Below the pieces are notes generated by a model. The model was not told where the DNA came from. It was given only the letters and a program-made list of their open reading frames with translations, and did no database searches. 52,060 bases of DNA, from positions 1 through 52,060 of the forward strand of contig CAIXQV010000234.1 in NCBI GenBank assembly GCA_903921605.1. Reading direction: 5' to 3'. Both the position numbers and the translations under genes were made by a program. Shown here piece after piece: positions 32,614 to 42,600 of the stretch (position 1 is the stretch's first letter; each line of letters begins with the position of its first letter). The DNA is from an uncultured Planctomycetaceae bacterium. Lineage in GTDB: Bacteria > Planctomycetota > Planctomycetia > Planctomycetales > Planctomycetaceae.

Positions 32614-33597
32614 ATGCCCGTGCCAGCCAACCCAACGAACAATTCAGGGTCCGACGAAGAGCCGGAGACCATAACTGATCTCTCGGAGCTCTCCTTTGAT
32701 TTCGAAGACGCAGCGCCCTCAAATCGTCGCCCTGCCTACGGTTCCGCGACCAGCGAGCCGGATCTCACGGAGTTGAGCGAGGAGCTCGAACTGCTGGATT
32801 CTTTGTCTGGACAAATCACCGGGGACGGTCCACCGGAGTTCTACTGCAAACCGCTGGGACAATTGCTCGGCCCTATGTCGCTGGCCGAACTAAGAATCAT
32901 GGCGGAATCCGGCGCACTCGCAGAAGACGATCTCGTCTGCTACGGTGAAGCTGGAGAATGGAAACCCGCAGCTTCTTTCGCAAGGCTGGGGGAATCTCTG
33001 CATCGTGGATCTTCGATTACCGCCGAGCCCGTCGCCAGCGCTCCTCCGTCGACCCGCAGACTCTTTCAGACGGGATACAAGCCAACAGGCGACTCTTTCG
33101 GAGAAGACAGCTCCGGGGCAAAGCCATCAATTCCGACGGAACACTCAGCCCCACCCGCAGAGGCTCCACAGATAACTCCGACACCTGGGGCCGAGTCTGG
33201 AAGTGTCACGGCGGATGCAACAGCATCTGCTGCGAACAATCCTGCTGACGCATCCGGAGTCGTCGATAACTCTAACGCCACCTCCGAATCGGAAACTGAA
33301 ACACAGGCCGCGGAATCTCCACGTCAAAAGAAACCGGCTAAGAAATCTCCGGCCGCAAAGAAGGCTGGCAAGAAGTCCGCAGGCAAAAAGAAGCCAGTTA
33401 AGAAACGCAACGATGAAGACGATGCAATTCTGAATGACATCTTCAGCGAAGTTTTTGCCGACGATCAAAAAACACAACGCCCGGCAATGCCGCCTGTTGC
33501 AAGTTCTCCACCGGACGCGGCTGCTCGCGTGGAATCACCTTCGACCGCGAATGAAATTGCCGCCGCGAAAACCCCTGACACAGCAGCAACAAAATGA
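32614..33597 (+). CDS. GYF_2-domain protein with lysine-rich, histone-like tail
   Basis: A 327-residue protein of unknown function. The N-terminal ~65 residues are acidic (SDEEPETITDLSELSFDFED). A GYF_2-type domain follows at about residues 70-120 (YCKPLGQLLGPMSLAELRIM and LAEDDLVCYGEAGEWKPA); such domains bind peptides or occur in membrane protein complexes. A Pro/Ala/Thr-rich linker leads to a Lys/Ala/Pro-rich stretch at ~239-265 (KKSPAAKKAGKKSAGKKK), similar in composition to histone H1 or AlgP tails. A short helix-like segment (DEDDAILNDIFSEVFADD) and a disordered end close the protein. The start at 32614 is the first ATG; a TTG at 32596 is possible. It diverges from ribE. Confidence 0.75.
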   Translation: MPVPANPTNNSGSDEEPETITDLSELSFDFEDAAPSNRRPAYGSATSEPDLTELSEELELLDSLSGQITGDGPPEFYCKPLGQLLGPMSLAELRIMAESGALAEDDLVCYGEAGEWKPAASFARLGESLHRGSSITAEPVASAPPSTRRLFQTGYKPTGDSFGEDSSGAKPSIPTEHSAPPAEAPQITPTPGAESGSVTADATASAANNPADASGVVDNSNATSESETETQAAESPRQKKPAKKSPAAKKAGKKSAGKKKPVKKRNDEDDAILNDIFSEVFADDQKTQRPAMPPVASSPPDAAARVESPSTANEIAAAKTPDTAATK

Positions 33598-33754
33598 TGA
33601 AGCAACAATAAGATTTCACGCCTCCCATTGCTGACCCACGAAAGTGCTTGACCTACGAAAGTGTTTGACCCATGGCTGACGTCTTCGGGTCGTTGCGAGA
33701 TCAGAACTGACATCTGGTGATCTGATAACAATCAAACTCACTGAGGCACAACGT

Positions 33755-34477
33755 ATGTGTGGCCGCTTCACGCTCAGAACTCCAGCTGCTCAAATGCTGG
33801 AGATCTTCAATCTGGTCGAGATGCCAGCGCTGGCGCCACGTTACAATATCGCACCGACTCAATTGGTGATTTGTATTCGAAGCGTTGCCGAGGATCCGAA
33901 GTCCCGCGAAGCTGTGCAGATGAAATGGGGCTTAATCCCGTTCTGGGCGAAAGATATCGCCATCGGCAATCAGATGATTAATGCTCGCGCGGAAACGGTG
34001 GCGGAGAAGCCTGCGTTTCGAGCCGCCTTTGCCAAACGTCGTTGTTTGATCCCGGCCGACGGTTTTCTGGAATGGCAAAAGCTAAGCACGGGCAAGAAGC
34101 AGCCGTGGCTGATGGAGATAGCTGAGCAGCAACCTTTCGCGATGGCAGGGCTTTGGGAGTACTGGACTCCGAAAGGCGATTCGACGGCGAAGCCCGTTGT
34201 TTCGTGCTCCATTATTACGACATCCGCGAACGAAGACATGAGCGTTCTTCATGATCGCATGCCGGTGATTCTGCCAATCGAGGCGTGGGCCACATGGCTG
34301 AGTCCGACTGCCAATGCGACTCAATGCACCGCACTGCTGAAGTCATTGGAGAACGGCCTGTTGACGAAGACGTGTGTATCGACAAAGGTGAATCGCCCGT
34401 TCCCGGACAATGCCGAATGTCTGCAGCCCGTTGATCCACCGGAAACGTTGACGAAGCCGATGGCCGAGGAAGGCTAA
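33755..34477 (+). CDS. SOS response-associated peptidase family protein (YedK/HMCES)
   Basis: A 240-residue SRAP-domain protein, which forms a thiazolidine crosslink with abasic sites in single-stranded DNA to protect them. The catalytic Cys2 directly follows the start Met (MCGRFTL), so the start is certain. Further motifs are RYNIAPTQ (~residues 29-36), WGLIPFWAK (~54), INARAET (active-site Asn/Glu, ~74-80), RRCLIPADGFLEW (~91-103), FAMAGLWEYW and VLHDRMPVIL with the conserved His. All key residues are present, so the protein should be active. It stands alone between the GYF protein and a convergent U32 gene. Confidence 0.95.
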   Translation: MCGRFTLRTPAAQMLEIFNLVEMPALAPRYNIAPTQLVICIRSVAEDPKSREAVQMKWGLIPFWAKDIAIGNQMINARAETVAEKPAFRAAFAKRRCLIPADGFLEWQKLSTGKKQPWLMEIAEQQPFAMAGLWEYWTPKGDSTAKPVVSCSIITTSANEDMSVLHDRMPVILPIEAWATWLSPTANATQCTALLKSLENGLLTKTCVSTKVNRPFPDNAECLQPVDPPETLTKPMAEEG

Positions 34478-34483
34478 ACTGTT

Positions 34484-34508
34484 CTGGCTGGTCTCCCGAC
34501 CGAGCCAG
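34484..34508. terminator. Hairpin between convergent genes
   Basis: CTGGCTGGTC (34484-34493) pairs with GACC and AGCCAG (to 34508), with one bulged G. A second small hairpin TCGCTC/GAGCGA follows at 34509-34521. They sit between the convergent YedK and U32 genes and may end both transcripts, though no T-run is seen. Confidence 0.4.
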
Positions 34509-34544
34509 TCGCTCCGAGCGAACTTCTCACCCCGCGCCAACGCT

Positions 34545-37100
34545 CTACAAAATCGCCAGCGGGTTGCGGCGTGATTCCAGAGTACCTCTTGTTACTCCGA
34601 CGCGATTCATTGCATTCAGAGATTGCCAGACATGTTCTCCCGTCACCGTGCCATTCAGGAGCTGTCGGTACAAAGTCAACAAGCGATGGATTTCGGCCGG
34701 TGATTCTCGCAGCAGTTCAATTCGAAAACGACTCACGCCAGCCTGCCTCAGATCCGTGACAACTTCGGCCGAGCTTTGAGCGACCGCGTTGAACAGAGTG
34801 TTGCGGCAGCCAACGTCAGCAACCAGAGGATGATCCACTCCTGTGCGATCCCGCAGTTCAACCTGATGCTCGTCACATGGACGACCGCAATTCGTCTTGT
34901 TGGTTCCTGGTGACAGCATTGCACAGAACACGCAATGTTCCATATGAAACATTGGCATGTGTTGATGGACGACAATCTCCAGCCACTGTGAAGGCACCCA
35001 CTTCACAAGCTCCATCAACTGATCACGATTCAGATCGTACGATGGAGTCAGCCATTGCAGTCCTTGTTGCATCAGAAACGATGCCGTGAGTTCGTTCGTC
35101 ACATTCAATGAGTAGTCACCAACGACCGGGATCGCGTTATCGCGAAAGAACGCGAGACCGCTCAGATTTCTGATCAGCACGCCATCCGGACGATGCTTGA
35201 GCATTGCTCGAAACAAGCCCATCTCATCCGGCTTCTGAATTCGCGGAGTCGCCAGCAGCAGAGTATGCCCCGAAGCTCTGGCGATCTCAACGGCCTGACG
35301 GTATTCACGAATATCCTGAAAGTCGACGATCAGACGATCCGCAAAAGCCGCAGAGCTTGCTGTGGTTGGCGAACTCGCCGGCATCTGCGTGCATTCTCGC
35401 AACTGGTCCAGGGTTCGGCAGAGAATTGTCAGCAACGGAGTTGCCGAAGACGCGACATGAGCAGGCAATTCACTGCGCAGGCGATCGATGGCCGAGTCGC
35501 GACACAGATGAATCTCCGGCATCGGCAGAGACTTATCGAGCTGCTCGATCATCTGCTTGCGAAGTTTCCCCAGCACGCTCAGGGGAACCATCGGGCCGCC
35601 GATGATTTCTGCGTCCAGCGAATTCAGTTCGTAAACGGTCCCACCGAGCCGCGAAAGCTGTTCCTGCAGAACTTCCTTCGTGACCGAATGTCGCTGAGCC
35701 AACTGCAGAGCATCTTCTGACTGAACCAGACACGTACAGCCATTATCCGCACGGCCTTCAATCCGCAGAGGATGACCCACTTCGGCGTGTACCTTGACCT
35801 GCACGGCGACCCGACGTTGCGGATCGGCCACATCAAAAGTCCGGCGAAGCTGTTGATTCAGCCGAGGATCATCTGTCTTCCAGATTTGCTGCCCAACATA
35901 CAACTTGCTGAGATCCAGATGACTGCGATCAAAGGTCAGATCAACCTCGCCGCTGTCCACAGGTTCGTGCAGAGCTTGTCGGCCGCGGAAGACCTGGAAG
36001 ACGCGCCCGCCCTGTTCGTTACCGCCGAATCGGTCGCCATCAAAGACGACTCCGTCACCGGCCTGCACGGAATAATCGAGGCTGACCGTCACGCAGTCGC
36101 GAAGCACATTCGAAATTCGCCCCAGCAGGACGCCTCGTTTGGCGGAACTCATTGCCGGAACCAGCATCTTATGATCGCAACCATTCAGCCAGCCCGGCGA
36201 GAAACCTCGGGAAAACGACTGTTCCATTTCCGCGATCTGGCGTCGAGTAAACTCGACGGGCCTTCCGGCCATTGCGGTATCAATGGCTTCGCGATAGTGG
36301 CGAGTAATATTGGCGACGTATTCCGGAGTCTTCAGGCGTCCTTCAATTTTGAAGGAGCGAACTCCGGCGTCTATCAGCTCACGAGTCAGCGAAAACGCCG
36401 CCAGATCCTGAGGGCTTAGCAAGTACTTCTGATCGCCGAAGTCACGCAGTTCACCATCACATAAGAGTTCATATGGAAGTCGGCAAGCCTGAGCACACTG
36501 GCCTCGATTTGCACTGCGGCCTCCGAGTGATTCGCTGGTCAGGCACTGACCGGAATAGGCCACACACAAAGCCCCGTGAATGAACGCTTCAAGTTCAATG
36601 GGCGACCGACTGTGAATTTGACGGATCTCATCGATTGAAAGTTCTCGCGGCAGCACGACACGCTCGATGCCAAGCTGTTCCGCGACTGCGATGCATTCCG
36701 CGCTCGTCAGAGTCATCTGAGTTGACGCATGAATGGCCAGGTCAGACGTGATCGCTCGAATCATCTTCGCGACGCCAAGGTCCTGAACCAGCACCGCATT
36801 CACCGGAGCCAGTGCGAGGCGGCGGATGATGGACTGGAGTCGAGGCAATTCGTCGGAGAACGCCAGAGTATTGAGAGTCACGTAGCCTTTGACGCCGCGG
36901 CGATGCAGGAACTCCATGATCTCACCGATGCGGTTGAGATCAAAGTTCGCGGCACGAGCCCGGGCATTGAAGCCGTCATCCAGACCGAAATAGACCGCGT
37001 CCGCTCCATTCTCAACCGCCGCGCGAATGCAATCCCAGTCGCCTGCAGGAGAAAGTAGTTCGGGAGCTTTCATGGTCGGCATGGGCGAGTTGTTGGACAT
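34545..37100 (-). CDS. U32 family peptidase-like protein (RlhA/YdcP-related)
   Basis: An 851-residue protein of the peptidase U32 family with a DUF3656 (collagenase-like) region. The N-terminal barrel starts KAPELLSPAGDWDCIRAAVE (Met at residue 10) and includes GADAVYFG and ASTQMTLTSAECI. The cysteine cluster GQCLTSESLGGRSANRGQC, followed by QACRLPY (~residues 185-212), likely holds an iron-sulfur cluster. DUF3656 lies around 385-495, and a second Cys group (HCVFCAMLS, CGRPC) is near the C-terminus. Relatives RlhA and TrhP hydroxylate 23S rRNA or tRNA, so RNA modification is more likely than proteolysis. The frame extends to 37229 through a palindromic repeat; I reject that start. ATG 37073 (MKAPELLSPAG) is a good alternative to 37100. 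Confidence 0.88.
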   Translation of the reverse strand: MSNNSPMPTMKAPELLSPAGDWDCIRAAVENGADAVYFGLDDGFNARARAANFDLNRIGEIMEFLHRRGVKGYVTLNTLAFSDELPRLQSIIRRLALAPVNAVLVQDLGVAKMIRAITSDLAIHASTQMTLTSAECIAVAEQLGIERVVLPRELSIDEIRQIHSRSPIELEAFIHGALCVAYSGQCLTSESLGGRSANRGQCAQACRLPYELLCDGELRDFGDQKYLLSPQDLAAFSLTRELIDAGVRSFKIEGRLKTPEYVANITRHYREAIDTAMAGRPVEFTRRQIAEMEQSFSRGFSPGWLNGCDHKMLVPAMSSAKRGVLLGRISNVLRDCVTVSLDYSVQAGDGVVFDGDRFGGNEQGGRVFQVFRGRQALHEPVDSGEVDLTFDRSHLDLSKLYVGQQIWKTDDPRLNQQLRRTFDVADPQRRVAVQVKVHAEVGHPLRIEGRADNGCTCLVQSEDALQLAQRHSVTKEVLQEQLSRLGGTVYELNSLDAEIIGGPMVPLSVLGKLRKQMIEQLDKSLPMPEIHLCRDSAIDRLRSELPAHVASSATPLLTILCRTLDQLRECTQMPASSPTTASSAAFADRLIVDFQDIREYRQAVEIARASGHTLLLATPRIQKPDEMGLFRAMLKHRPDGVLIRNLSGLAFFRDNAIPVVGDYSLNVTNELTASFLMQQGLQWLTPSYDLNRDQLMELVKWVPSQWLEIVVHQHMPMFHMEHCVFCAMLSPGTNKTNCGRPCDEHQVELRDRTGVDHPLVADVGCRNTLFNAVAQSSAEVVTDLRQAGVSRFRIELLRESPAEIHRLLTLYRQLLNGTVTGEHVWQSLNAMNRVGVTRGTLESRRNPLAIL

Positions 37101-37619
37101 GGGGACCGCAAATAGAAAGCCGAATTGGACGTGGCAAGCATAATCCCGTCGGCGGAGCGACGGGCGTACGGTACACCCGTCGCTCCGCCGACGGGACTTG
37201 TCTGGTTTTGCGTCGGATGATACACCCAAATCGCCCCGAGGAGTTTTTGCAATTGCAGTGAATGCCGGGAAATCTCAGAAGCTGATGGGGGCGACATTGC
37301 GGAATCGATCCAGGAACAAAACGGCGGACATCGAAATGGCCAGAGAAATCTTGCCGCAATGAAAACGCATTATCCGGCCAACTTCGCCGGTTCTCAATGC
37401 TGCAGTTCCTTGTTAACGACATGTTGGGAGATTTGGGAGGTTCTTGTCTTTTTCAGAGCCGAGGCAGGGTCACAAGCCACCTTGAGCCCTCCGGAAGAAC
37501 CAGAGTAGAGTCCATGCTGAGGGACTCCAGCGTCTAATCGGCGAAAGCGTTGCTTTCGCGTCCAGGCTCTGGCAAGAGCAAGTCCATCGTGCACAGCAAA
37601 ACGATCCGGAAGCAAAACG
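37101..37619. other. Divergent intergenic region with repeat and hairpin
   Basis: This 519-bp gap separates the U32 gene (minus) from the M48 gene (plus). It holds the 51-bp palindrome at 37145-37195 and a perfect small hairpin GCGAAAGC (37541-37548) / GCTTTCGC (37552-37559). No gene or clear promoter is seen. Confidence 0.45.
37145..37195. repeat. 51-bp palindromic repeat, copy 2, upstream of the U32 gene
   Basis: It begins CCCGTCGGCGGAGCGACGGG and ends CGTCGCTCCGCCGACGGG, nearly a perfect palindrome around a GTACGGTAC centre. It matches the copy at 1543-1593 in 47 of 51 positions and lies 45 bp before the U32 start codon, where it could affect the 5' end of that transcript. Confidence 0.85.
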
Positions 37620-38471
37620 ATGAATCTTCATTCCCAGAAAAACGTCTCCGCCAAATCTGTGGTGGCCGTGACTATGCTCGCGCTGGGTATTGCCACGCCG
37701 GCGATGTTGTCATCAGTTGGGTGTCAGTCAGTACCCATGACCAACCGCAAGCAGCTTCTGGTCACTTCGGTGGAAAAAGAAAATGAGATGGGCCTGACGG
37801 CTTATCAGGAAGTGCTGAAATCCGAGCCGGTTACGAAGAATGAAAAAGCAACCGAGATGGTTCGTCGAGTCGGCCAGCGAATTGCTGATGCGGCGAATCG
37901 TCCCGACTTCAAATGGGAATTTAACGTCATCGAATCCGAGACACAGAATGCGTTCTGCCTGCCAGGCGGAAAGGTGGCCATCTACACTGGCATTCTTCCG
38001 GTCTGTCAAAATGAAGCGGGACTGGCCGTCGTAATGTCTCACGAGGTTGCTCATGCGATTGCGCGGCACGGCGGCGAACGCATGACCTACCAGACGGCTC
38101 AGAATGCCGGTAAAACACTCGGCAGCTATGTTATGCAGAACCAGGATGCGAAGAAGCAGGAGATGGTCCTGACAGCGTATGGTGTTGCCTCCGAGTATGG
38201 CGTGATCCTGCCTTACAGCCGAAAGCACGAGCTGGAAGCAGACCATATCGGCGTCCTCTTGATGGCAAAAGCCGGTTACGATCCCTCCGAAGCCCCGACG
38301 TTCTGGGAACGTTTTTCGGGCAGCAAGCAGGGGGCAGCACCGATGGAGTGGATGTCAACTCATCCCGCCGACGCCACACGAGCCGCTGCTCTGCGCGAAC
38401 TGATGCCACAGGCCATGAAGGACTATGAGGGGGCGTCTGTTAAATACGGTCTCGGTGATCCTGTCCCTTAA
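37620..38471 (+). CDS. M48 family metalloprotease, lipoprotein
   Basis: A 283-residue zinc protease of the M48 family (BepA/LoiP/Oma1-like), probably acting in the periplasm on misassembled envelope proteins. The signal peptide ends in a lipobox-like SSVGC (Cys35). The protease domain shows the zinc-binding HEVAH (141-145) in VVMSHEVAHAIARHGGERM and the third-ligand motif ELEADHIG (~205). It ends with WMSTHPADATRAAALRELMP, the usual STHP segment. All catalytic residues are present. No TPR domain follows, unlike BepA. The first ATG (37620) sits before the signal; no ribosome site is obvious. Confidence 0.92.
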   Translation: MNLHSQKNVSAKSVVAVTMLALGIATPAMLSSVGCQSVPMTNRKQLLVTSVEKENEMGLTAYQEVLKSEPVTKNEKATEMVRRVGQRIADAANRPDFKWEFNVIESETQNAFCLPGGKVAIYTGILPVCQNEAGLAVVMSHEVAHAIARHGGERMTYQTAQNAGKTLGSYVMQNQDAKKQEMVLTAYGVASEYGVILPYSRKHELEADHIGVLLMAKAGYDPSEAPTFWERFSGSKQGAAPMEWMSTHPADATRAAALRELMPQAMKDYEGASVKYGLGDPVP

Positions 38472-38696
38472 CGAGTTGGCCACTATACTGCCTGAATCGC
38501 AGGCGTGAATCTGCAGTCCACTACAAGCCCGCCGGCGCTGAAGTCCCTCTGTGATCATTGGTGATTGCATCAGAGCCGACTTCGTTATGCCCCGCAACCC
38601 ACACTGTGTGCAGGAGTAAATCCGGCAGCAGGCTGGTCATAACCTGGCTTTTGGTCTGCGCCTTGAGACACGGGCCATGCCCTTTGGGAGCCGTTT

Positions 38697-39629
38697 GTGA
38701 GTCATGACGTTGTGCGTCGCATCATTGCGAATGTTGAAAACGCGGTGCTGGGAAAACAGCAGACCATCAAGCTGTCCGTCGTCGCTCTGTTGGCCGGTGG
38801 TCACATTCTACTGGAAGATGCTCCGGGCCTGGGGAAAACGTCTCTGGCTCGAGCCCTCTCGAAAACCCTGGGCTGCAAGTTTGTCCGCATGCAGTTTACG
38901 CCCGACCTGTTGCCAAGCGACATTCTTGGTTCCAGTGTGTATCGTCCCGGTACAAGCGATTTTGAATTCCGTCCGGGCCCAATCTTCACGAATATTCTGT
39001 TGGCTGACGAAATCAATCGGACCACGCCCAGGAACCAGAGTGCATTGTTGGAGGCGATGAGCGAACGGCAGGTGTCCGTTGATGGGATTACTCATAAGTT
39101 ACAGGAACCATTTCTGGTCATCGCGACTCAGAATCCCTATGAGTTTGAGGGCACCTATCCACTGCCGGAGAATCAGCTCGATCGATTCATGATGTGCCTG
39201 AGTGTGGGTTATCCGGACCGCAAGTCCGAGCTGGAGATTCTGCAGAAGCATCGCACCGGCCAACCTGTTGAGTCTTTAAATGCGGTGACGAATGCCGACG
39301 AAGTTTTGCAGCTTCAGAAACAGGTTCAGGCCGTCATCGTGGATACGTCACTGGCTGAATACATGCTGGAGTTGTCTGTCCGGACGCGATCTCACAACGA
39401 ACTGACACTTGGCGTGAGCACTCGCGGAACTCTGACGTTGTACCGAGCTGCTCAGGCGGTGGCGTTTTGCGAGGGACGCAATTACGTGATTCCCGATGAT
39501 ATCAAGCAGATTGTCATCCCCGTGCTGGCTCATAGAATTGTGTGTCGCGGCATCCTGAAGGAAGGCCATCGCCAACGAGCCTCACAGGTTCTCAAAACTC
39601 TGTTGGACAGCGTGTCGGTTCCGTCGTAA
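38697..39629 (+). CDS. MoxR-type AAA ATPase
   Basis: A 310-residue AAA+ ATPase of the MoxR family (AAA_3), chaperones that work on metalloenzymes or VWA-domain partners. Walker A is EDAPGLGKTS (~residues 40-49) and Walker B is ILLADEINRTTPRNQSALLEAM (Asp104-Glu105). The sensor segment VIATQNPYEFEGTYPLPENQLDRFM is complete. The start is GTG at 38697; the next codons encode SHDVVRRIIANVE. MoxR genes usually precede DUF58 and VWA genes; here the next gene is convergent and unrelated, so the partner set is missing from this locus. Confidence 0.93.
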   Translation: MSHDVVRRIIANVENAVLGKQQTIKLSVVALLAGGHILLEDAPGLGKTSLARALSKTLGCKFVRMQFTPDLLPSDILGSSVYRPGTSDFEFRPGPIFTNILLADEINRTTPRNQSALLEAMSERQVSVDGITHKLQEPFLVIATQNPYEFEGTYPLPENQLDRFMMCLSVGYPDRKSELEILQKHRTGQPVESLNAVTNADEVLQLQKQVQAVIVDTSLAEYMLELSVRTRSHNELTLGVSTRGTLTLYRAAQAVAFCEGRNYVIPDDIKQIVIPVLAHRIVCRGILKEGHRQRASQVLKTLLDSVSVPS

Positions 39630-39669
39630 GTCATTTGTCTTCCAGCGGCAGCCGTCAATCTGTTCAACT

Positions 39670-42600
39670 TTATTCCAAATACAAACACCCGTTACTGGCC
39701 AGCAAAAGCTGGCAGAAATCGGACCAGGCTTTGTGCTGACTGTCGGATGACTCGGCATAAAGTTCCTGCTGCTGCTTGATAAAGGCCAGCGATTCCTGAG
39801 CGATGTCGTCTTCACATGGAGAGCCCGTCGCCAGTACAAACGCCTGCCGAATATGGTCTTCATCTGACTTCTCAGCTTCGCTCAGAATGCGTTTCGCAAA
39901 ACTGTGACCTCGGCGAACGGCGAATTCGGAATTCAACAGCGTCAGCGACTGCAGAGGCATTGTCGTTACCGGCCGGCGAGTACAATTCACAACCATCATC
40001 GGCGCGTCGAAAACATTTAGCAGACTCAGCCCCTGACTGCGTCGTTGTTGCAGATAAATTGAACGACGAAACGCCCCGGGATTGTTTTCTGGAACCAGTA
40101 CTTCAGCAGCTCCGTTTCGAGTTGTCGCGACGTACGGGCCAGCCAGCGACATATCAAGATCGCCACTGATGGCCAGCTGCGAATCTCGCACGGCCTCCGC
40201 GTCCAGGCGACGAATCGGAAATCTCCACAGCAGCTTGTTGTACGGATCAGCCGAAGTCCCGTCGTTATTCGCAAAGCTGGTTTGCTGAAACACGGCCGAC
40301 TGCAGAATCAGACGATGCAGTGATTTCAGACTCCATCCGGAGCGAATGTATTCCTGAGCGAGCCAGTCGAGCAGTGCCGGATGGGTCGGCTCTGCACCGC
40401 TCATGCCGAGATTCTCCGGAGTGCTGACCAGACCAGTGCCGAAGTATTGCTGCCAGACTCGATTGACCTGCACACGAGCCATCAACGAGGCTGCTCGAGA
40501 ACCAGGCTTCGTCACCCAGTTGGCCCAGGCCAGACGACGGCCTGACGAAGGGAATCCGTTCAAGGGGGCATTGATCTCAAACGGATTGTTTTCATCATTC
40601 AACGCTGAGACCGGCGCAGGCGATACTTTGTCTTTGGGGTGAGAGTATTCACCGCGATCAAGCAGAAATACGTCGGGCGGAGAAGGCTCCGTATCGGTCT
40701 GCCAGGCAATGCGACCGGGTTCCTGTGCCTGCAGTTTGGGGATCTCATCGGCGACGGTTTTGATTTCATCCTGACGCTTTTTGAGTTCTGCCAGGAACTC
40801 CGCCACAGCAGGGGCACTCGGTGATGGAGAATCGATGGCGAACGAAGCTTCGACCAGAACATTGTCGACCTGAAAACTGCGATTGCAGCACAGACCAAAT
40901 GCGAAGCAACCATCTGGAAGATCCACTTCCGCCAGTTCGACGGTCTTGCCTTCCGGTAGACCATCGATGAGGTGTTGGAGCTGAAACTTGCGATTCGCCC
41001 CATGAGTGATACGGACACCATATGACTTTCCGGCCACATACCCTGCACTGCCGATATTTCCGGCGTGAGTCGACGACGGGCCTGGATAATCGACATGCAC
41101 AGAAGCTCCGCCAGCCGGGTTGCCGTCGATCAGAATATTGCCACCGGCCACAGTGCTGTTATTGTTGAAATCGTGCAGAGCGATCCCGTAGGCAATTCGC
41201 TCTGCTGGCTTCTCGTCGTCTCGCACCTTTGTGTCGACCAGCGAAAAGGTGACCTGAATCCACTGACCTTCGACATCCGGAGTCCAGTCGAATTTTTGTT
41301 TCGTCGCCAGCCATTTATCGCCAGTCGCGCCGCCTTCGACGATCTGTAGCAGACCGTTGGAGCTCAATGCGGCCGGTAGTGGCTGATCATTCAGGTTCGC
41401 TGGAGCGGCTGTTAGCAGATTGACCGTGGAGACTCCGGCCGGGCCATCGTCGCCCGTAATTGTGGAGCTCCAGTTTTCGTTCAGGCGATCGCCGCTGGAA
41501 AAATCATCCGAGAATCGAACAAGCTCCGGCAGGCGATTCTTCGTCGACCAGTCGCGCAGATCATTCTGCAGAACAGCGAGCCGTTCTTTGGCGTCAGTAA
41601 TTTGCTTCTCCCATGCGTCGTAAACGCCTGGAGGATTTGCGTAGACAAATCGATCGTTGGGCTTCACCCATTTTTCATGGTTATAGGTCGGAAAAAGCAC
41701 GGACTGAAATTGATAAAAGTCCTTCTGCGTCAACGGCTCAAACTTGTGATCATGACATTTGGCACATTGAAATGTGAGGCCCAGCAAAGACGACGCGATG
41801 ATCTGCTGAGAAGACTCCAGGGCCGTGTAGCGGTCGATGCGAACTTCATCCGGATTGCCATCGCTTTCGCCGGTCCCGTCCTGGCCGTTTCGCAGATAGT
41901 GAGTCGCAATGAGCTGATCGATCATCTCCGGGGTAGCGGCTTTGCGATGTTTCTCAGGATCGAATCCGGACAATTCATCGCCCGCAATTTGCTCACGAAT
42001 AAACTGATCAAACGGCTTGTCGGCGTTGATCGATCGGACGACATAGTCACGATACTTCCAGGCCAGCGGCCGATCGGAGTCGGCATTGAAGTAGCCATTG
42101 GAGTCCGCGTAGCCGGCAGCATCAAGCCAATGCCGTCCCCAACGAACACCGTACTGTTCGGAGCCCAGGTAACGTTCGACCATGTTGCTCCATGCTTCGG
42201 CGGATTCGTCAGCAAGGAAGTTCTCAATTTCCGCCGGAGTCGGCGGCAATCCCGTCAGGATAAAACTCACGCGCCGAATCAAGGTGCGTCGATCGGCGGC
42301 AGGACTGATTCGGAGACCAACCTTTTCCAGTTCGAACTGAATGAATTGATCGATCGGGGTGCGACAAATCTCTGACTGACCAACATGCGGTGGCTCTGCA
42401 GGCTGCAACCGAGTAAACGCCCAGTGCTCATCCCGCTTCATGGATTCGGCTTCAGCCTCGTTCACCGGAAGTCCCGGGGCCCCGTCAGCAATCCAGCGTT
42501 CCAGAATCTGCTTTTCAGAGTCTGAAAGAGGATTCTCCGGGGGCATTTCATTCTTCTGAACTCGAGTCAGAAGTGAGCTTGTTTCCGCATGCCCCGGGAT

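Noticed and set aside
37101..37229. An upstream extension of the U32 gene
   Set aside because: The extra codons run through the 51-bp palindromic repeat, and the family start (MKAPELLSPAG) lies downstream.
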